A DNA stretch of 64,000 nucleotides from Primulina eburnea. Lineage: Eukaryota > Streptophyta > Magnoliopsida > Lamiales > Gesneriaceae. The notes beneath the pieces are model-generated. The model made no database searches. It was not told where the DNA came from and saw only the letters and a program-made list of their open reading frames with translations. Below, in pieces: positions 23,165 through 33,857 of this stretch (the first letter of the stretch is position 1; each line of letters opens with the position of its first letter). Location of the stretch: the NCBI RefSeq assembly GCF_022965805.1, contig NC_133117.1, positions 10,440,183-10,504,182 on the forward strand, given 5' to 3'. A program made the translations under genes and the position numbers.

Positions 23165-23906
23165 AGACAAAGTGTCATACTGACAAGTGGTCACTTAAGA
23201 GATATGTAGTTGGAACTTCAAGCGATGAGTGTGCTGTCAGCAAGTTACAATAGAAGTCTCGAAGATATGATGGAGGTTGAGAAACCCTGGCTGATGATCT
23301 TCGAATTGGTACAACAGCTTGTGTGGGTTGAGGGACAAATTGAGTGGTTGCCTCCTCGACAGAAATAGGGTGAAGGTCGTCACCAAATGCCCTACATTAA
23401 GCATGATCATCCAGAGAAGAAATGGCTCCAGGTGCTGGTGTGGGCAACACAAGATCGGGGAAGACATCTCTCAATGGTTCTGATATGTTAACCGAATGGA
23501 AGGGGAATAGACTTTCATGAAATACCATGTCTCGTGATACAAAGATTTCTGAATTACTGAGGTCAAACATCTTATAACCCTTCATGCCGGGAGGATATCC
23601 CAGAAAAACACACATTCTTGCTCGTGGTTGGAACTTGTCCCTTGAAGCTGGAAGTGTGGAAGCAAAACCCAAACAACCAAACACTTTAAGCGTTGAGTAA
23701 TCAAAGGGAGTCTTGTATAAGAGCTCAAATGGTGTTTTGTTTTTGAGCCAAGGGGAAGAGGTTCGATTGATCAAGAAGGCCGCTGTTAAGACATATTCCC
23801 CCCAAAAATGAATAGGGACCTTCGACTGAAAATACATTGATCTTGCAACATTCAACAAGTGCTGATGCTTTCTTTCAACTACAGAATTCTCGCTCTGCTC
23901 ACTCAA
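23165..23906 (-). pseudogene. pol: inverted integrase C-terminal segment of copia pol
   Basis: On the minus strand, from 23906 leftward, it reads [17 protein letters not shown], then [43 protein letters not shown] and [13 protein letters not shown]. This is the part of copia integrase just after the catalytic Glu, and includes that Glu (VVERKH). Left of about 23400 another frame continues into the integrase-RT linker (RRSSARVSQPPSYLRDFYC). The segment lies opposite to the rest of the element and fills the place of the 5' LTR end and leader. The deletion at 27178 on the plus strand removes the region it should come from, so it may be the excised piece re-inserted backwards. Confidence 0.85.
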
Positions 23907-24060
23907 TAATTGATGCTCCGATTCAGAGATTCATAGCCAGGTCTTCCGGAGATCTATTTACAGTAACTCTTCGCTGATTCGATTGGATCTCACGGATTGA
24001 AGGTTAGATGAATCTCACTGATTAAAGGTAATAATCTGGTCGATTTTCCCATCTTCAGCA

Positions 24061-24661
24061 ATGGCACCAGTGACAATTGTATCTGAGGATTCCATGAGTC
24101 CCTACTAAATACATCACTCCGACAGCCCAGGGCTCGTTCTCGTTTCTCAACTGTTGACCGGAGATAATTTTACATCTTGGCACCGTGCTATGATCATAGC
24201 TCTATCGGTGAAGAACAAACTAGGTTTTGTTGATGGATCAATGCCAAAACCAGATGATTCCGTGCTGTTAAACTCATGGAAACACAACAATGGCATTGTG
24301 ACATCGTGGATACTCAATTCACTCTCCAAGGAGATATCGACAAGTATAATTTTCACAGACTCTGCTTTGGACATTTGGCAAGACCTCAAGGAACGATTTC
24401 AACAGAGCAATGGACCGAGGATCTTCCAGTTGAGACATGAATTGATCAATCACCGACAAAGACTAATGACCGTGAGCACATACTTTACAAAACTGAAAAC
24501 TATCTGGGAAGAACTCAATAATTTCATACCTCAATTTATCTGTGGAAGCTGTTGCGAGGTAATTAAGAAACTTGAATCACACCATCAAACGGATTATGTG
24601 CTCGCATTCTTGATGGGGCTCAATGAGTCTTTTTCTCAAGTTAGAAGTCAGATTTTGTTAA
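24061..24661 (+). pseudogene. gag: copia gag, N-terminal part (UBN2 type)
   Basis: ATG at 24061 is followed by a stop (TAA 24106-24108) after 15 codons. The frame then continues with LTGDNFTSWHRAMIIALSVK, the hallmark of RE1/Ale gag, and LDIWQDLKERFQQSNGPRIFQL, ELNNF and VLAFLMGLNESF. It is cut at ILLID by the solo LTR and resumes directly after it. The first frame uses a plausible start 24 bp after the leader end. Confidence 0.85.
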
Positions 24662-24666
24662 TTGAC

Positions 24667-26190
24667 TGTTAGGATCGATTAGGGGGAGCACCGTTGAGCT
24701 ACAATAGCCTGGTTCTTGAAATATTGAACACCGATGAATTAAATCGAGTTTGGTTAAAAATCAAGCGGAAGATACTCGAAATAATCATTCGTAGAAACCG
24801 ATTAAATATTTTGTAAAGCATTTAAAATATATGTAAGTTGAATGAGTAAAAGTATTTCAGTTGAAGCATTTTATCAAACACTTGGTAAGCAATATTTTGG
24901 TATTTGAAGAACACATAAAATGCTTCAACAATGCATTTTTAAAAACAGTGAAAATGATAAGTAAATGAAATAAACAAATAGACACGAATTTGTTTATGGA
25001 TGTTCGGAGATTTCAAACACTCCTACGTCACCCCTTCTTCTCCTTGGGAAGGATCCTCTAGAAGACTTTGATTTATACAACTACTTGTACAAACCCATTC
25101 CGGAAGGGCATCACCCAACTAGAACTCCTAGCACTCAAGATTGTAGGCAGCACCTCACAATCATCATATTGTTTAATGTCTCATATGCAAAGACTACATA
25201 CACAAGTTTATTGTCTTTGTGCAAGACTCACTCAACTAATCTTTGAACTTCAACTCTCTTGTATATATGTGAGTGATTGTGTGTGAGGAATTTATCAGTT
25301 ACAGTGTACATCTCAAATGTATCCTCACACAAGGGCTTGTGCTCTCAACTAGCTGATTTCTTCATGCTAACTGCCCATGCTTTTAATCCCCTTCCAAAAA
25401 CCCTTGTTTGATCTTCAAGATGTTGTATTTATAGGCTCCAACACTGATATATACGTTAGACACAATAATATGACCGTTTGAAAAGTTTCTGTACTGTTTC
25501 TGGAATTGCAACGGTCAAATTCAGCTTGCTGGGCATTTTCTCGACTGCTCAACTCTGGTCAACTGGTCAAATTTGGTCAACTGAACTGGTCGTTCAGTTC
25601 AGCTGGTCAGCAGCTGGTTCAGTTCAGCTGGTCAGCAACTGGTTCAGTTTCAGCTGGTGTGCTGAAATTAGCCTAGCTGATTTCAGTTTGTGCAGAACCA
25701 GTAGCTTCATCGTCATTTATCAGCATCGTAAGCTTCGATTCAGACTTTGACTTCTTAGAATGATTTGTAGATCTTTGTCTTATCTTTCCAATGCATACTG
25801 AATCGCTTCGTTTCGATAATCGAGCTGAGAGATATGACCAAAATACCACAGCTGCTCAAACCTAACTGATTGCTGTTTTCGTGTGATCAGTTTGGTAATT
25901 GAGCGATCAGTTAGACCATGATAACATCCGATTTTGCCCAACTGACGTGAAATACAATTTGTTCCAAATTGCGTTTTCTAATCATTCCAATTGGTGGATT
26001 GTCATTTGAATCATCCAGCTAGGATATATCATCAAAACACCGAAGCTCGCCAAAAATTCAGTTTGTGCAAAATTCAGTTTCAGCTTGCTTCTTGTGTTTG
26101 CAGCTTCACACTTGAGTAAATATGTTAGAAACACAATAACAAGTTTTGTTAACATCAAAATCAAGATTGAGAAATTGAAAAGTTCCAACA
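24667..26190 (-). mobile_element. solo LTR of a SIRE-like copia element, TSD TTGAC
   Basis: 1524 bp. On the minus strand it starts TGTTGGAAC and ends ATCCTAACA, flanked by ttgac on both sides (24662-24666 and 26191-26195). It carries the CAGTTGAACTGA-like repeats of the family at 17670-19076. It interrupts the copia gag exactly between ILLID and the downstream LMPSINKVFA. A solo LTR with intact TSD indicates insertion of a full element and later LTR-LTR recombination. Confidence 0.92.
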
Positions 26191-26195
26191 TTGAC

Positions 26196-27178
26196 CTTAT
26201 GCCTTCGATCAACAAGGTGTTTGCCATAATAATTCAAGAAGAAAGACATCGTCAACTTGGCTCACAATGATCGCCCACTGAATCAGCCGACGGCATGACA
26301 TTTATAGTCAAAGGTGAAGCCACCAAGTCTCCATCTGGAGGCATGGGATCCGCACTCAAAGGTCAGCCAAGTCCATCCTATTGTAGGCCTCGTTTCAACT
26401 CAAGAAGCTACCCGAAATAGCGTCCTTTTTGTTCTTTTTGCAACATGAATAGGCACATGTGGATACATGCTACAAGATACATGGTTATCCACTAGGTTTC
26501 AAGTCAAAGCCTCGCAACCAATTCCCGACTCAATCTAGCTCGGTCAATCAAGTTTCAAATAAGCCTACTATATCTGATGAAGCGACTGATGATGTTGGTA
26601 ACAATGGTGGACAATTTTTTCACAGCCTAGATAAGAATCAGTACAGTCAACTCATGAACATTACTGCCAATCATCTATCTTCTGCCATCTCCAAAACTCA
26701 CGACGAGTCTAGACCATCCCATTCTTCAGGTACATGTTTTTCCATATCTACACCACATCCCTTACCGTCTTCATCATCTTGGATAATGGACTCGGGAGCA
26801 TCACGCCATATTTGTTCGAATATTAAAAAATTCATTTGCTTGAGACCTGTGCAACACTCAGTGGTCACGTTGCCAAATCATACACAAGTTGATGTTAAGT
26901 CATGTGGGGATGTCAATATAAACGACAGATTGGTCATTCGAGATGTTTTTTTGTTCCGGAATTCAAATTCAATCTATTCTCTGTGGGATCTTTCATTGCT
27001 AATACTGAAATGATTGTGAGATTTTCCCAGGATCGGTTTACGATCCACGACCCCAAGCTCAAGAGGATGATTGGAAAGGGTAGCCGTGTGGATAATCTGT
27101 ATGTCCTTGAAGCATCCATTCCATCAGACTTTCCAGCGAACTCAATTTCTATGCAAGTGTGGCATAACCGTCTCAGAC
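26196..27178 (+). pseudogene. gag-pol: copia gag C-terminus, zinc knuckle, protease, pre-integrase
   Basis: This continues the gag after the solo LTR: LMPSINKVFA, EERHRQLGS, then TGA at 26268-26270. A CCHC knuckle (CSFCNMNRHMWDTC, CX2CX4HX4C) spans about 26425-26470 across a one-base frameshift near 26456. The aspartic protease motif WIMDSGASRHIC lies near 26783-26818. Another shift near 26930 moves the pre-integrase region (FKFNLFSVG, VWHNRL) into a second frame ending near 27178. The integrase and the first half of RT are then missing. Confidence 0.85.
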
Positions 27179-28104
27179 AACCATTGATTGTCTTAAGGCA
27201 TTTCTCAAGACTCAATTTAAGCTGAAAGACTTGGGCCACTTGAAAAACTTCCTCGGCCTGGAAATTGCTCGATCTAAGGCTGTAATCTCCCTATGTCAAC
27301 GCCAATATGCATTGCAGCTCTTAGAAGATACAGGCTTCCTTGCTGGAAAACCATCCACTACTCCCATGGATCCCACACATCAGCTAGCTGCTGATGGTGG
27401 AGTTCTCCTTGAGGATGCTTCTGTTTATAGGCGTCTTATCGGTCGTCTCTTGTACCTCGCCATCTCACGCCCCGATATTACATATGTTGTCCATAAGTTG
27501 AGTCAATTCGTTGCCCATCCTCGCTCCTCACATTTGACAGCTGCTCATCATCTCCTCAGGTACCTCAAATCATCACCTGGCCAAGGAATTTATTTTTCAG
27601 CTATGTCATCGCTTCAGATCAAGGCCTTCGCAGATGCTGATTGGGCATCCTGTCCTGATACTCGACGCTCCGTCACGGGCTTTTGCATCTTTCTCGGTGA
27701 TTCCCTTATATCCTGGAAGGCCAAGAAGCTAACCATCACCTCCCGCTCATCCGCTGAAGCAGAGTACCGAGCTCTAGCTGGCACCACTAGTGAGTTGGTT
27801 TGGATCTTGCACCTGTTGAAGGACTTTCAAGTCCATATATCTGCTCCAGCAATCATTTTTTGCGAACAATCAAGCGGCCATTCATATTTCTAACAACCCG
27901 ACATTTCACGAACGTACTAAACATATTGAGATCGATTGCCATTTTGTACGAGAAAAGATTGTTGCTGGCCTCATTAAACTCCTCCCTATACATTCGCACT
28001 TACAGCTCGCCGCATGTTCACAAAGCCACTTCTCTTTTCTTCTTTGTCCATGCTCATGTCCAAGATGGCCATCAAAAACATTTTATGTCCATCTTGAGGG
28101 GGCG
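27179..28104 (+). pseudogene. pol: copia RT C-terminus and RNase H
   Basis: It begins in mid-RT with FLKTQFKLKDLGHLKNFLG, then VYRRLIGRLLYLAISRPDI and LLRYLKSSPGQGI. RNase H follows with AFADADWASCPDTRRSVTGFC and the SRSSAEAEYRALA motif. A one-base insertion at about 27864-27866 shifts the frame before the HISNNP...[12 protein letters not shown] region, which continues in the next frame to about 28100. RNase H acidic residues (D of DADW, E of EAEY) are present. No RT catalytic YVDD box is present because of the upstream deletion. Confidence 0.88.
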
Positions 28105-28322
28105 TATTAGCATGTAAAATTCGTTTTTAGTTAGTTGGTTAGATTAGTAAGTCGGTTAATTAAAGTTAGTTAGTTAGTTACTTCATTAGTTGTAAATCCT
28201 TGTTTTGCACGTGTATATATAGATTGTACAGACTCATAAGAAAAGTGATGAATGAGAATACAAAAGCTCATCCATGCGGGAAGCTTTTCTCCCAAATCCA
28301 ATACGAATAATTAGATTCAACA
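28105..28322 (+). repeat. 3' LTR of the Ale-type copia element
   Basis: 218 bp, starting tattagcatgta and ending ..GATTCAACA. A TATA-like tatatatag lies near 28211. The first base pair has changed from TG to TA, as in the 5' LTR. Confidence 0.75.
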
Positions 28323-29440
28323 CTCGAGCAAATAAATTTTTAAGAAAAACTTAAGTCGTTGAGTGAAATCAATGTGATAAAACTTGATGTGAGTGCTAAA
28401 TGAGCACCTTGATGATTAAGAGCGGTAGAGCTTTTTCGGAAGCTTCAAAATGTGAAATAGACAAGTTTCTGGGTGGGCCTAGATTAATTATCTATCCACG
28501 TCATACCATGTGGGCATAGCCTGAATATAATTCTAGCCGTCAGATTGATGTGGGCTGTCACTAAATATAAGGGCCCCATATTTGATTTTGCTGTATCGAC
28601 GGTGGATTGTGGACCTGGTGTGCATATTCACTGCCTAATTCAATGTGTTCCTTCTTTATCTGGTTGACCTTTTTTTTACACCACCTAACTTACTTAAAAA
28701 ATATATGTACTCCATCGACCTGCATGTATTTTTCGGATAAAATTTAATACAAAATATTAAAAATCGGAAACCGATATATATTTTTTTCGTAATTAAATTT
28801 TTTAGATATGACATTAGTATATTAAAAATTTGATGAAATTTCGGTACAAAACCTTGAAAATCTGTATTAATATATTATATTTGAATACTATATGTTTCAA
28901 ATCTGAGATGAATATATTATTTTTGAGTACTCAAACATGTATAACAATTTTTGACATTAATGACACATGTTTTTCCGATAAAAATCGGTACAAAACATTA
29001 AATATATGGTACTATTAAATGATACACCAATGTAAACTCTTTTTGATCGGGTACTAATGTATGATATTTTAGTACACAAAAAATTGTAGTAAGTTTGATA
29101 TTAATATAATTGTTCCAATTTTATATTCAAAATTTTATCTTTTGTATCATATCTAAAACAATAATTTCTACAATATCGTATGTAAGTTCTAAGATTTCAA
29201 TGCTTTGTGTCGGATTTCTTCCGAAAAATTGTTTTTTGTTTAAAGGTTGGGAATGAGTATCCAAGTCAAAATCTTATATTAAATTTGTTTCTTGATGTCA
29301 GATGAATAATGTTATGGACATTTAAGATTATTTAATTATAATAATAAATATATATTCTCTTTGTACGTTATTGACAATAAAATCAATAAATTCGTCACGA
29401 TTGGTAACTCTTACGCGATATATGTGTAAAAATTTAATGT
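28323..29440. other. spacer without gene; promoter-like stretch
   Basis: No supported coding region. 28440-28680 is less AT-rich, with words such as ccacgtcatacc (an ACGT core) and actaaatataagggcccc, and may be old host promoter sequence. The remainder is AT-rich. Confidence 0.35.
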
Positions 29441-29650
29441 AAATAAAGAGTAGGTCTCTTGTGAGACTGTCTCATAGATCTTTTATCATGAGATGAGTCA
29501 ACTATATTCATATTTATAATAAAAAATAAAAATTCTGACATAGAAAATAATATTTTTTTATGGATGACTCAAATAAAAAATCTATTTTATGAAATTGATT
29601 CATAAGATCATTTACAAAAATTTGGTATCAAATAAAATACCAATTATTAT
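29440..29650. mobile_element. old copy of the TGTGAGACGGTCTCA MITE
   Basis: ggtctcttgtgagactgtctcatagat at the left and inverted, degraded counterparts near 29600 resemble the two 182-bp MITEs at 30769 and 60973. Decayed, with no TSD. Confidence 0.45.
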
Positions 29651-29848
29651 TTTATTTAAGATAGAAAATTAAGGGGACATGAAAATTCTCAAGTCCCACT
29701 CGATGTCGGACGGTCCTGTTATTAAAAAATTAATTTTAATTTTCCTTTTCATTCATCATATGTGGGGACCATAAAACTCTGTAGAAAATAATTTGTTTTT
29801 TACAGGATGGATCCCACTTTAATATGGGCCCACCTTCACACTTTCTGG

Positions 29849-30458
29849 TAGGGGTGTCAATCGGGTGGGTTGGGTCGGGTTTCGGGTCAACCTGCGAATT
29901 TTTTTTTACTTTTTTTCAACCCGAATCCAACCCGAACCCGAAGCAACCCGAAAACCCCCAACCCGAACACGAACCCGTATAACCCAATTCAACCCGTCTA
30001 ACCCGAATTTTATTAATTTTTTTTAAATTTTTTTATAAAAATTAATGAAAAAAATTAATAAAAAATAAAAAATAATAATAATATTTTAATTTAAACACAT
30101 AATAACAAAATTTTCGATTTAAATTTGAAATTTTAATCGTAGAAAATTAAAAGTATATTTACTAAATCAAATAAAAACTTGTTAAAAAAATAAAAATATG
30201 CAAAATAAATATCAAATGATGAAAATTTAGCACATAAATATACAATAAATTTTGTTCAAACATACAATATATAAAAATATAAGTAATATTTTCAAAAAAA
30301 AAGTTCGTGGTCAACCCGCGACCCAACCCGAAACCCGTCTAACATGACACTAACCCGAATCCACCCAACCCGAACCCGAAAAACCCCAACCCGAACCTGA
30401 TTTTTTTCGTGTTGGGTCGTGTCGGATTGACGGGTCGTGTCGCATTTTGACACCCCTA
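29849..30458. mobile_element. hAT-type MITE with ACCCGA repeats, 8-bp TSD
   Basis: 610 bp with inverted ends TAGGGGTGTCAA...TTGACACCCCTA and an exact 8-bp duplication ctttctgg (29841-29848 and 30459-30466), as made by hAT transposases. Subterminal arms are full of aacccgaacccg and its complement; the centre is AT-rich. Non-coding. Confidence 0.92.
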
Positions 30459-30768
30459 CTTTCTGGTTTGTGAAAGAGTATGACCAGAGAGATTTTTTCG
30501 CCAGGATTATGTAAGGGAAAATAAATTTGTTTAGTGGTTCATCGATCTTGAGATATAATTTGTAGTTATGAATCAAATTATATTTTTGTGATTTATTATA
30601 ATTTTTTTGTACATAATATAAAGTAGGTTTAATTTTTAATAATTCGCGTAAAGAGAACTTGTTTAAACAAAATAAATCTCTATTTAGAGCATCAATTGAA
30701 GATTTATTTTAAAGAAACTAAAATTTGTAAATTGTACTCTCTATTTGATAATTAGCCATCAAATTCTA

Positions 30769-30950
30769 GGCAAAAACTCGTGTGAGACGGTCTCACGGGT
30801 CGTATTTGTGAGACGGATCTCTTATTTGGGTCACCCATGAAAAAGTATTACTTTTTATGCTAAAAGTATTACTTTTTATTGTGAATATGGGTAGGATTGA
30901 CCCGTCTCAGAGATTATGATCCGTGAGACGATCTCACATGAAACCCACTC
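30769..30950. mobile_element. Mutator-type MITE, 182 bp, 9-bp TSD
   Basis: Flanked by caaattcta on both sides (30760-30768 and 30951-30959). The arms contain TGTGAGACGGTCTCACGGG, itself partly palindromic, facing CCGTGAGACGATCTCACA. The 9-bp TSD points to a MULE transposase. A sister copy lies at 60973-61154. Confidence 0.9.
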
Positions 30951-30959
30951 CAAATTCTA

Positions 30960-31816
30960 ATCGCGGTTTCCCACCGGAGAACTTGGCCAGCTGACTCTTT
31001 TTAGGTAACTGAAAATATTCCACTTTTCTACCCTCCATGGGTAAATTATTCCACTTTTTAGGTAATTGAAAATATTTTAACAAGGATAGAAAAAAGTTCA
31101 AGGGTGTCTGGTCTTTCCAAGAAGGGCCGATCTATCTATTAATCGACATAATTAGTAGGAAAACTGATTGCACAAGTTTTAATACAAACAACCCAAAACG
31201 TTAAATTAATATGTGGAAAAGACTGGTTCAAATATGTTTGCAGCAATTGCAGTAGTTGTTAAGTTAGCACACTTGGAAAAAAGCAATGGAAGTAAATTAG
31301 AAGCATCTCAAGAATATTTAAAAATAAATCCCATTATTATCAAATTAATTAGACATCGTAATTTCATTGTTTTGTATTTGATTAAATGAAAAGACATGGG
31401 AGTCTAAAAAAAAATCTTGAGCAAAGATACAAATTAGGTAAGCACTTGTCCCAGTCATCAACTCGCCAACTGTTGATTCTATCTGGATCCTAATAATCAA
31501 CTCCCCAACGGTTCTATGATTCCATCCCCTCTGATCGGTTTCCTCTGTCAAATTCTAGCCATACTTTTGCAGGCTTCTTGGAGAGATATAGCGGGTTCGT
31601 GGGATTTTGGCGATAGAAGTGGATTCAAGAATTCTGGGTTGGCGAAAATTGAGCGAAGAAGGCGCCGATAAGTAGACGGGGATAACCAGTTGGCCCGGCC
31701 GACTCCGGATCAAGTCCGGTGTACTTGTATTGATGCATTTGTGTGTTACGAGATGGACATGGTTTTTGATGCTTGTGTATAAAAGGTACAGAGTATTGCT
31801 TTGATTTGCTAATACC
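30960..31816. other. spacer, possibly transcribed; no supported gene
   Basis: Mostly AT-rich. From 31540 to 31800 the composition becomes gene-like: cttttgcag could be a splice acceptor before gcttcttggagag, and a short frame runs to about 31680. I cannot name a product. ttccactttt(c/t)ta words repeat near 31018 and 31051. Confidence 0.3.
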
Positions 31817-32604
31817 CAGGGCCGTGCCTATTAAGAGGCAAATGAGTCCAATGACTCAGGCCCATCTCTTTTTTAGGGCCCAAAAATTTTAAAAAAAAAT
31901 TATTATATATAATATTAGTTATTAGATAGCCCAAAACAAATTATATCATGTTATCAATTTATTCTCCAATCTTCCCCAATATTCATCTGTGGACAAGCCT
32001 TAATCGACTTTGCGTCGTCTCTAAGTTTGATTGAAAGACCCGTGAGGAGCTGTAAGTCTATTTTCTTGTATTTGCTTTGTTCGGACTTCTAATTTTTTAT
32101 CGTAGTTTTTTACTTTCTTCGAGGCTTTATGTGGTATCTATAATATACGCTTATTGACTGAAATTTTGGTGGATATAATGCTTATCTGACTTTCAAATGC
32201 TCATATTGCTTATAAAATCTTGTTGATTGTCCCGATCATAGTAACAAGTGCAGAGCGAAGTTTCTCAAAGATAAAGCTCATCAAAACTTTTCTCCGATCA
32301 ACCATGTCACGAGAAAGATTGAATGGATTGAAAATGTTATCGATTGAGAAAAGAAACTGAACAACTTGATTATACAGACTTGATTAATATTTTTAGCTCT
32401 ACAACTGTTAGGCGGGTTGTTATTTAGTGATCATTTTGGACATGTTTGATATTTTTATCCTTTAATTTTTTATATTGTCCTTGACGTATTGATTTAATTT
32501 GAAAAATTACTATGAAACTAAAAAAAATATGAACACACATTATGATTCGGAGGCCTCTTTTTAAAAGTTAGACTCAGGCCCAAATATTGTTAGGATCGGC
32601 CCTG
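31817..32604. mobile_element. hAT element with transposase remnant, 8-bp TSD
   Basis: 788 bp with inverted ends CAGGGCCG...CGGCCCTG and an exact 8-bp duplication ctaatacc (31809-31816 and 32605-32612). It is an internally deleted copy that keeps a small piece of the hAT transposase C-terminus. Confidence 0.92.
32223..32360 (+). pseudogene. hAT transposase C-terminal fragment
   Basis: A 45-codon stretch reads VTSAERSFSKIKLIKTFLRS then MSRERLNGLKMLSIE. This is the hAT-family dimerisation region (the SAERSFS and RLNGL motifs of MYM-type zinc-finger hAT proteins). It ends in TGA. The catalytic DDE domain and zinc finger are deleted. Confidence 0.85.
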
Positions 32605-32612
32605 CTAATACC

Positions 32613-33097
32613 CCTTGAGGCATGTGTTTGGTTTCGGGTTTTGATTTAAACTTCTTCTTGGTTATCATCTTCAATCTGTGAATAAGAATTTGAACTTTGT
32701 TGAAATTTTTTTTTCCTGGTTTGCTGGAATGAGACGGATCTTAGTCGGGAAATTTGGATATAAAACTTGATTTGAATTAGTTTTTCTGGGTTTTGATTTC
32801 CTGATTTGATTCAACAATTTCTTTTTCTTGCTCTTTATTTCAAGGTCAATTTCGAAAATTTATACTTCAGAAATATGGATTTCGAGTAATTTGATTTGAA
32901 CTTCAAAATTTAGCAAATCCATTTTAGGTCGTCTGTCTGTCTTTCCCCGATCAGATTAATTAATTTACTCGAGTTTCAGAGTAATCTTATTACCAACATC
33001 GAGGCTGATCCAGAAACAGAGTACAACTGTCCGTACACTAACTTTAACTGCAGATAATCGAGTTATCTCTTCACCTTAAATTCACTGGAAAACTCGA
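32613..33097. other. spacer, no gene
   Basis: T-rich on the plus strand with no coding signal. It lies downstream of the minus-strand gene at 33309-33506 and could hold its 3' untranslated region or terminator. Confidence 0.3.
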
Positions 33098-33370
33098 AAC
33101 ATTTATTACAAACAAACAACTATTACGGAAACCCAAACATATTGCTACGAATAAACATGGCAAGAATCCCTGATGAAGCTGGAGTTTTAGTGTGGATTCC
33201 TCGTAGCCTGAATAGACACACGAACCATTCGAACATTTCTTACAAAACAAACAACTATTACGGAAACCCAAACATATTGCTGCGAATAAACCTGGCAGGA
33301 AGCCCTGATCAACCTGGAGTTTTAGTGTGGATCCCCCCTAGCCTGAATAGACACGCGAACCATTCGAAAG
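33098..33370. repeat. 135-bp tandem duplication overlapping a gene end
   Basis: Two units with a period of 135 bp: tattacggaaacccaaacat occurs at 33121 and 33256. They differ at roughly one base in ten. The right unit holds the last codons of the minus-strand gene 33309-33506; the left unit is a downstream copy of those codons plus 3' sequence. Confidence 0.85.
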
Positions 33371-33506
33371 CAGTTCCGAGTAAGTGAATTATATCCGAGA
33401 AAATACGGGCCTTGATGGCTCCTCGGACGGGTAATGGGCGGTAGGAAAGCTTCTTGGCCGAAAATGGCTCCTCCTCGACATTCAGAGACGGCCCAGAACC
33501 CAACAT
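33309..33506 (-). CDS. small PVRGAIK-motif protein, 65 aa
   Basis: Unidentified small protein, probably a real host gene. The ATG at 33506..33504 is the first downstream of a strong TATA box. The product begins MLGSGPSLNVEEEPFSAKK, continues with the basic core SYRPLPVRGAIKARIF, and then a hydrophobic stretch DIIHLLGTAFEWFACLF that could be an amphipathic or membrane-associated helix. No signal peptide or known catalytic motif. The core resembles the product at 61728-61871. From memory, short plant proteins with an RP(L/I)PxRGxxK core exist, but I could not check this. The last 20 or so codons were duplicated downstream (33098-33232). It sits in a transposon-poor patch and shows no stop or frameshift. 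Confidence 0.6.
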   Translation of the reverse strand: MLGSGPSLNVEEEPFSAKKLSYRPLPVRGAIKARIFSDIIHLLGTAFEWFACLFRLGGIHTKTPG

Positions 33507-33594
33507 TTCTGGTACTGTTTGTGGTGGGTTTGCTTCTGCGTAGATTTTGTGGGAGATATGAAAGAGTCGCGTTTTTTTGGCGAAGAAAGATGCT

Positions 33595-33602
33595 TATTTA
33601 TA
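33595..33602 (-). promoter_or_regulatory. TATA box of the 65-aa gene
   Basis: TATAAATA on the minus strand, about 90 bp upstream of the ATG. It predicts a leader of about 60 nt without upstream ATG. Confidence 0.65.
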
Positions 33603-33668
33603 CTACGGGGCCGTGATACGTCCACCTGCTACGAAATTTCCTACTCTAGTTTGTTTCAGGCAAGTCTA

Positions 33669-33857
33669 TGTTAAAATAATTCACGGTCATGCTCAGCAGG
33701 CATCCTACAATTCAGATAAATCGGGCAATCCTACAATTCAGATAAATCTTTAGTCGGTTGGTCATAAATCTTTTTAAAAAATTTATATGACCACCCGACT
33801 AAAGATTTATCTCAATTGTAGTATGGCCACTGAGCATGACCGTGAATTATTTTAACA
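33669..33857. mobile_element. foldback MITE, 189 bp
   Basis: Nearly the whole unit is an inverted repeat: tgttaaaataattcacggtc at the left faces gaccgtgaattattttaaca at the right, with arms of about 85 bp and an AT loop. The left arm holds an internal tandem duplication (tcctacaattcagataaat twice, 33703 and 33729). It is flanked by ta on both sides, so a TA target, as for mariner-like elements, is possible. Confidence 0.8.

Larger units (their letters stand above)
23063..28322 (+). mobile_element. rearranged Ale/RE1-type copia element
   Basis: It is bounded by matching LTR ends tattagcatgta (23063 and 28105). Order: truncated 5' LTR (23063-23164), inverted integrase segment (23165-23906), leader, gag (from 24061), a nested solo LTR (24667-26190), gag continued with zinc knuckle and protease, a deletion near 27178, then the RT C-terminus and RNase H, polypurine tract tgagggggcg (about 28095-28104) and 3' LTR. 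The inversion, the deletion, several stops and frameshifts and the nested insertion make it dead. No TSD is detectable. Confidence 0.85.

Noticed and set aside
29920..30440. aacccgaaccc words resembling a telomeric repeat
   Set aside because: Plant telomere units are TTTAGGG; these are irregular, occur in both directions and lie inside a MITE with an 8-bp TSD.
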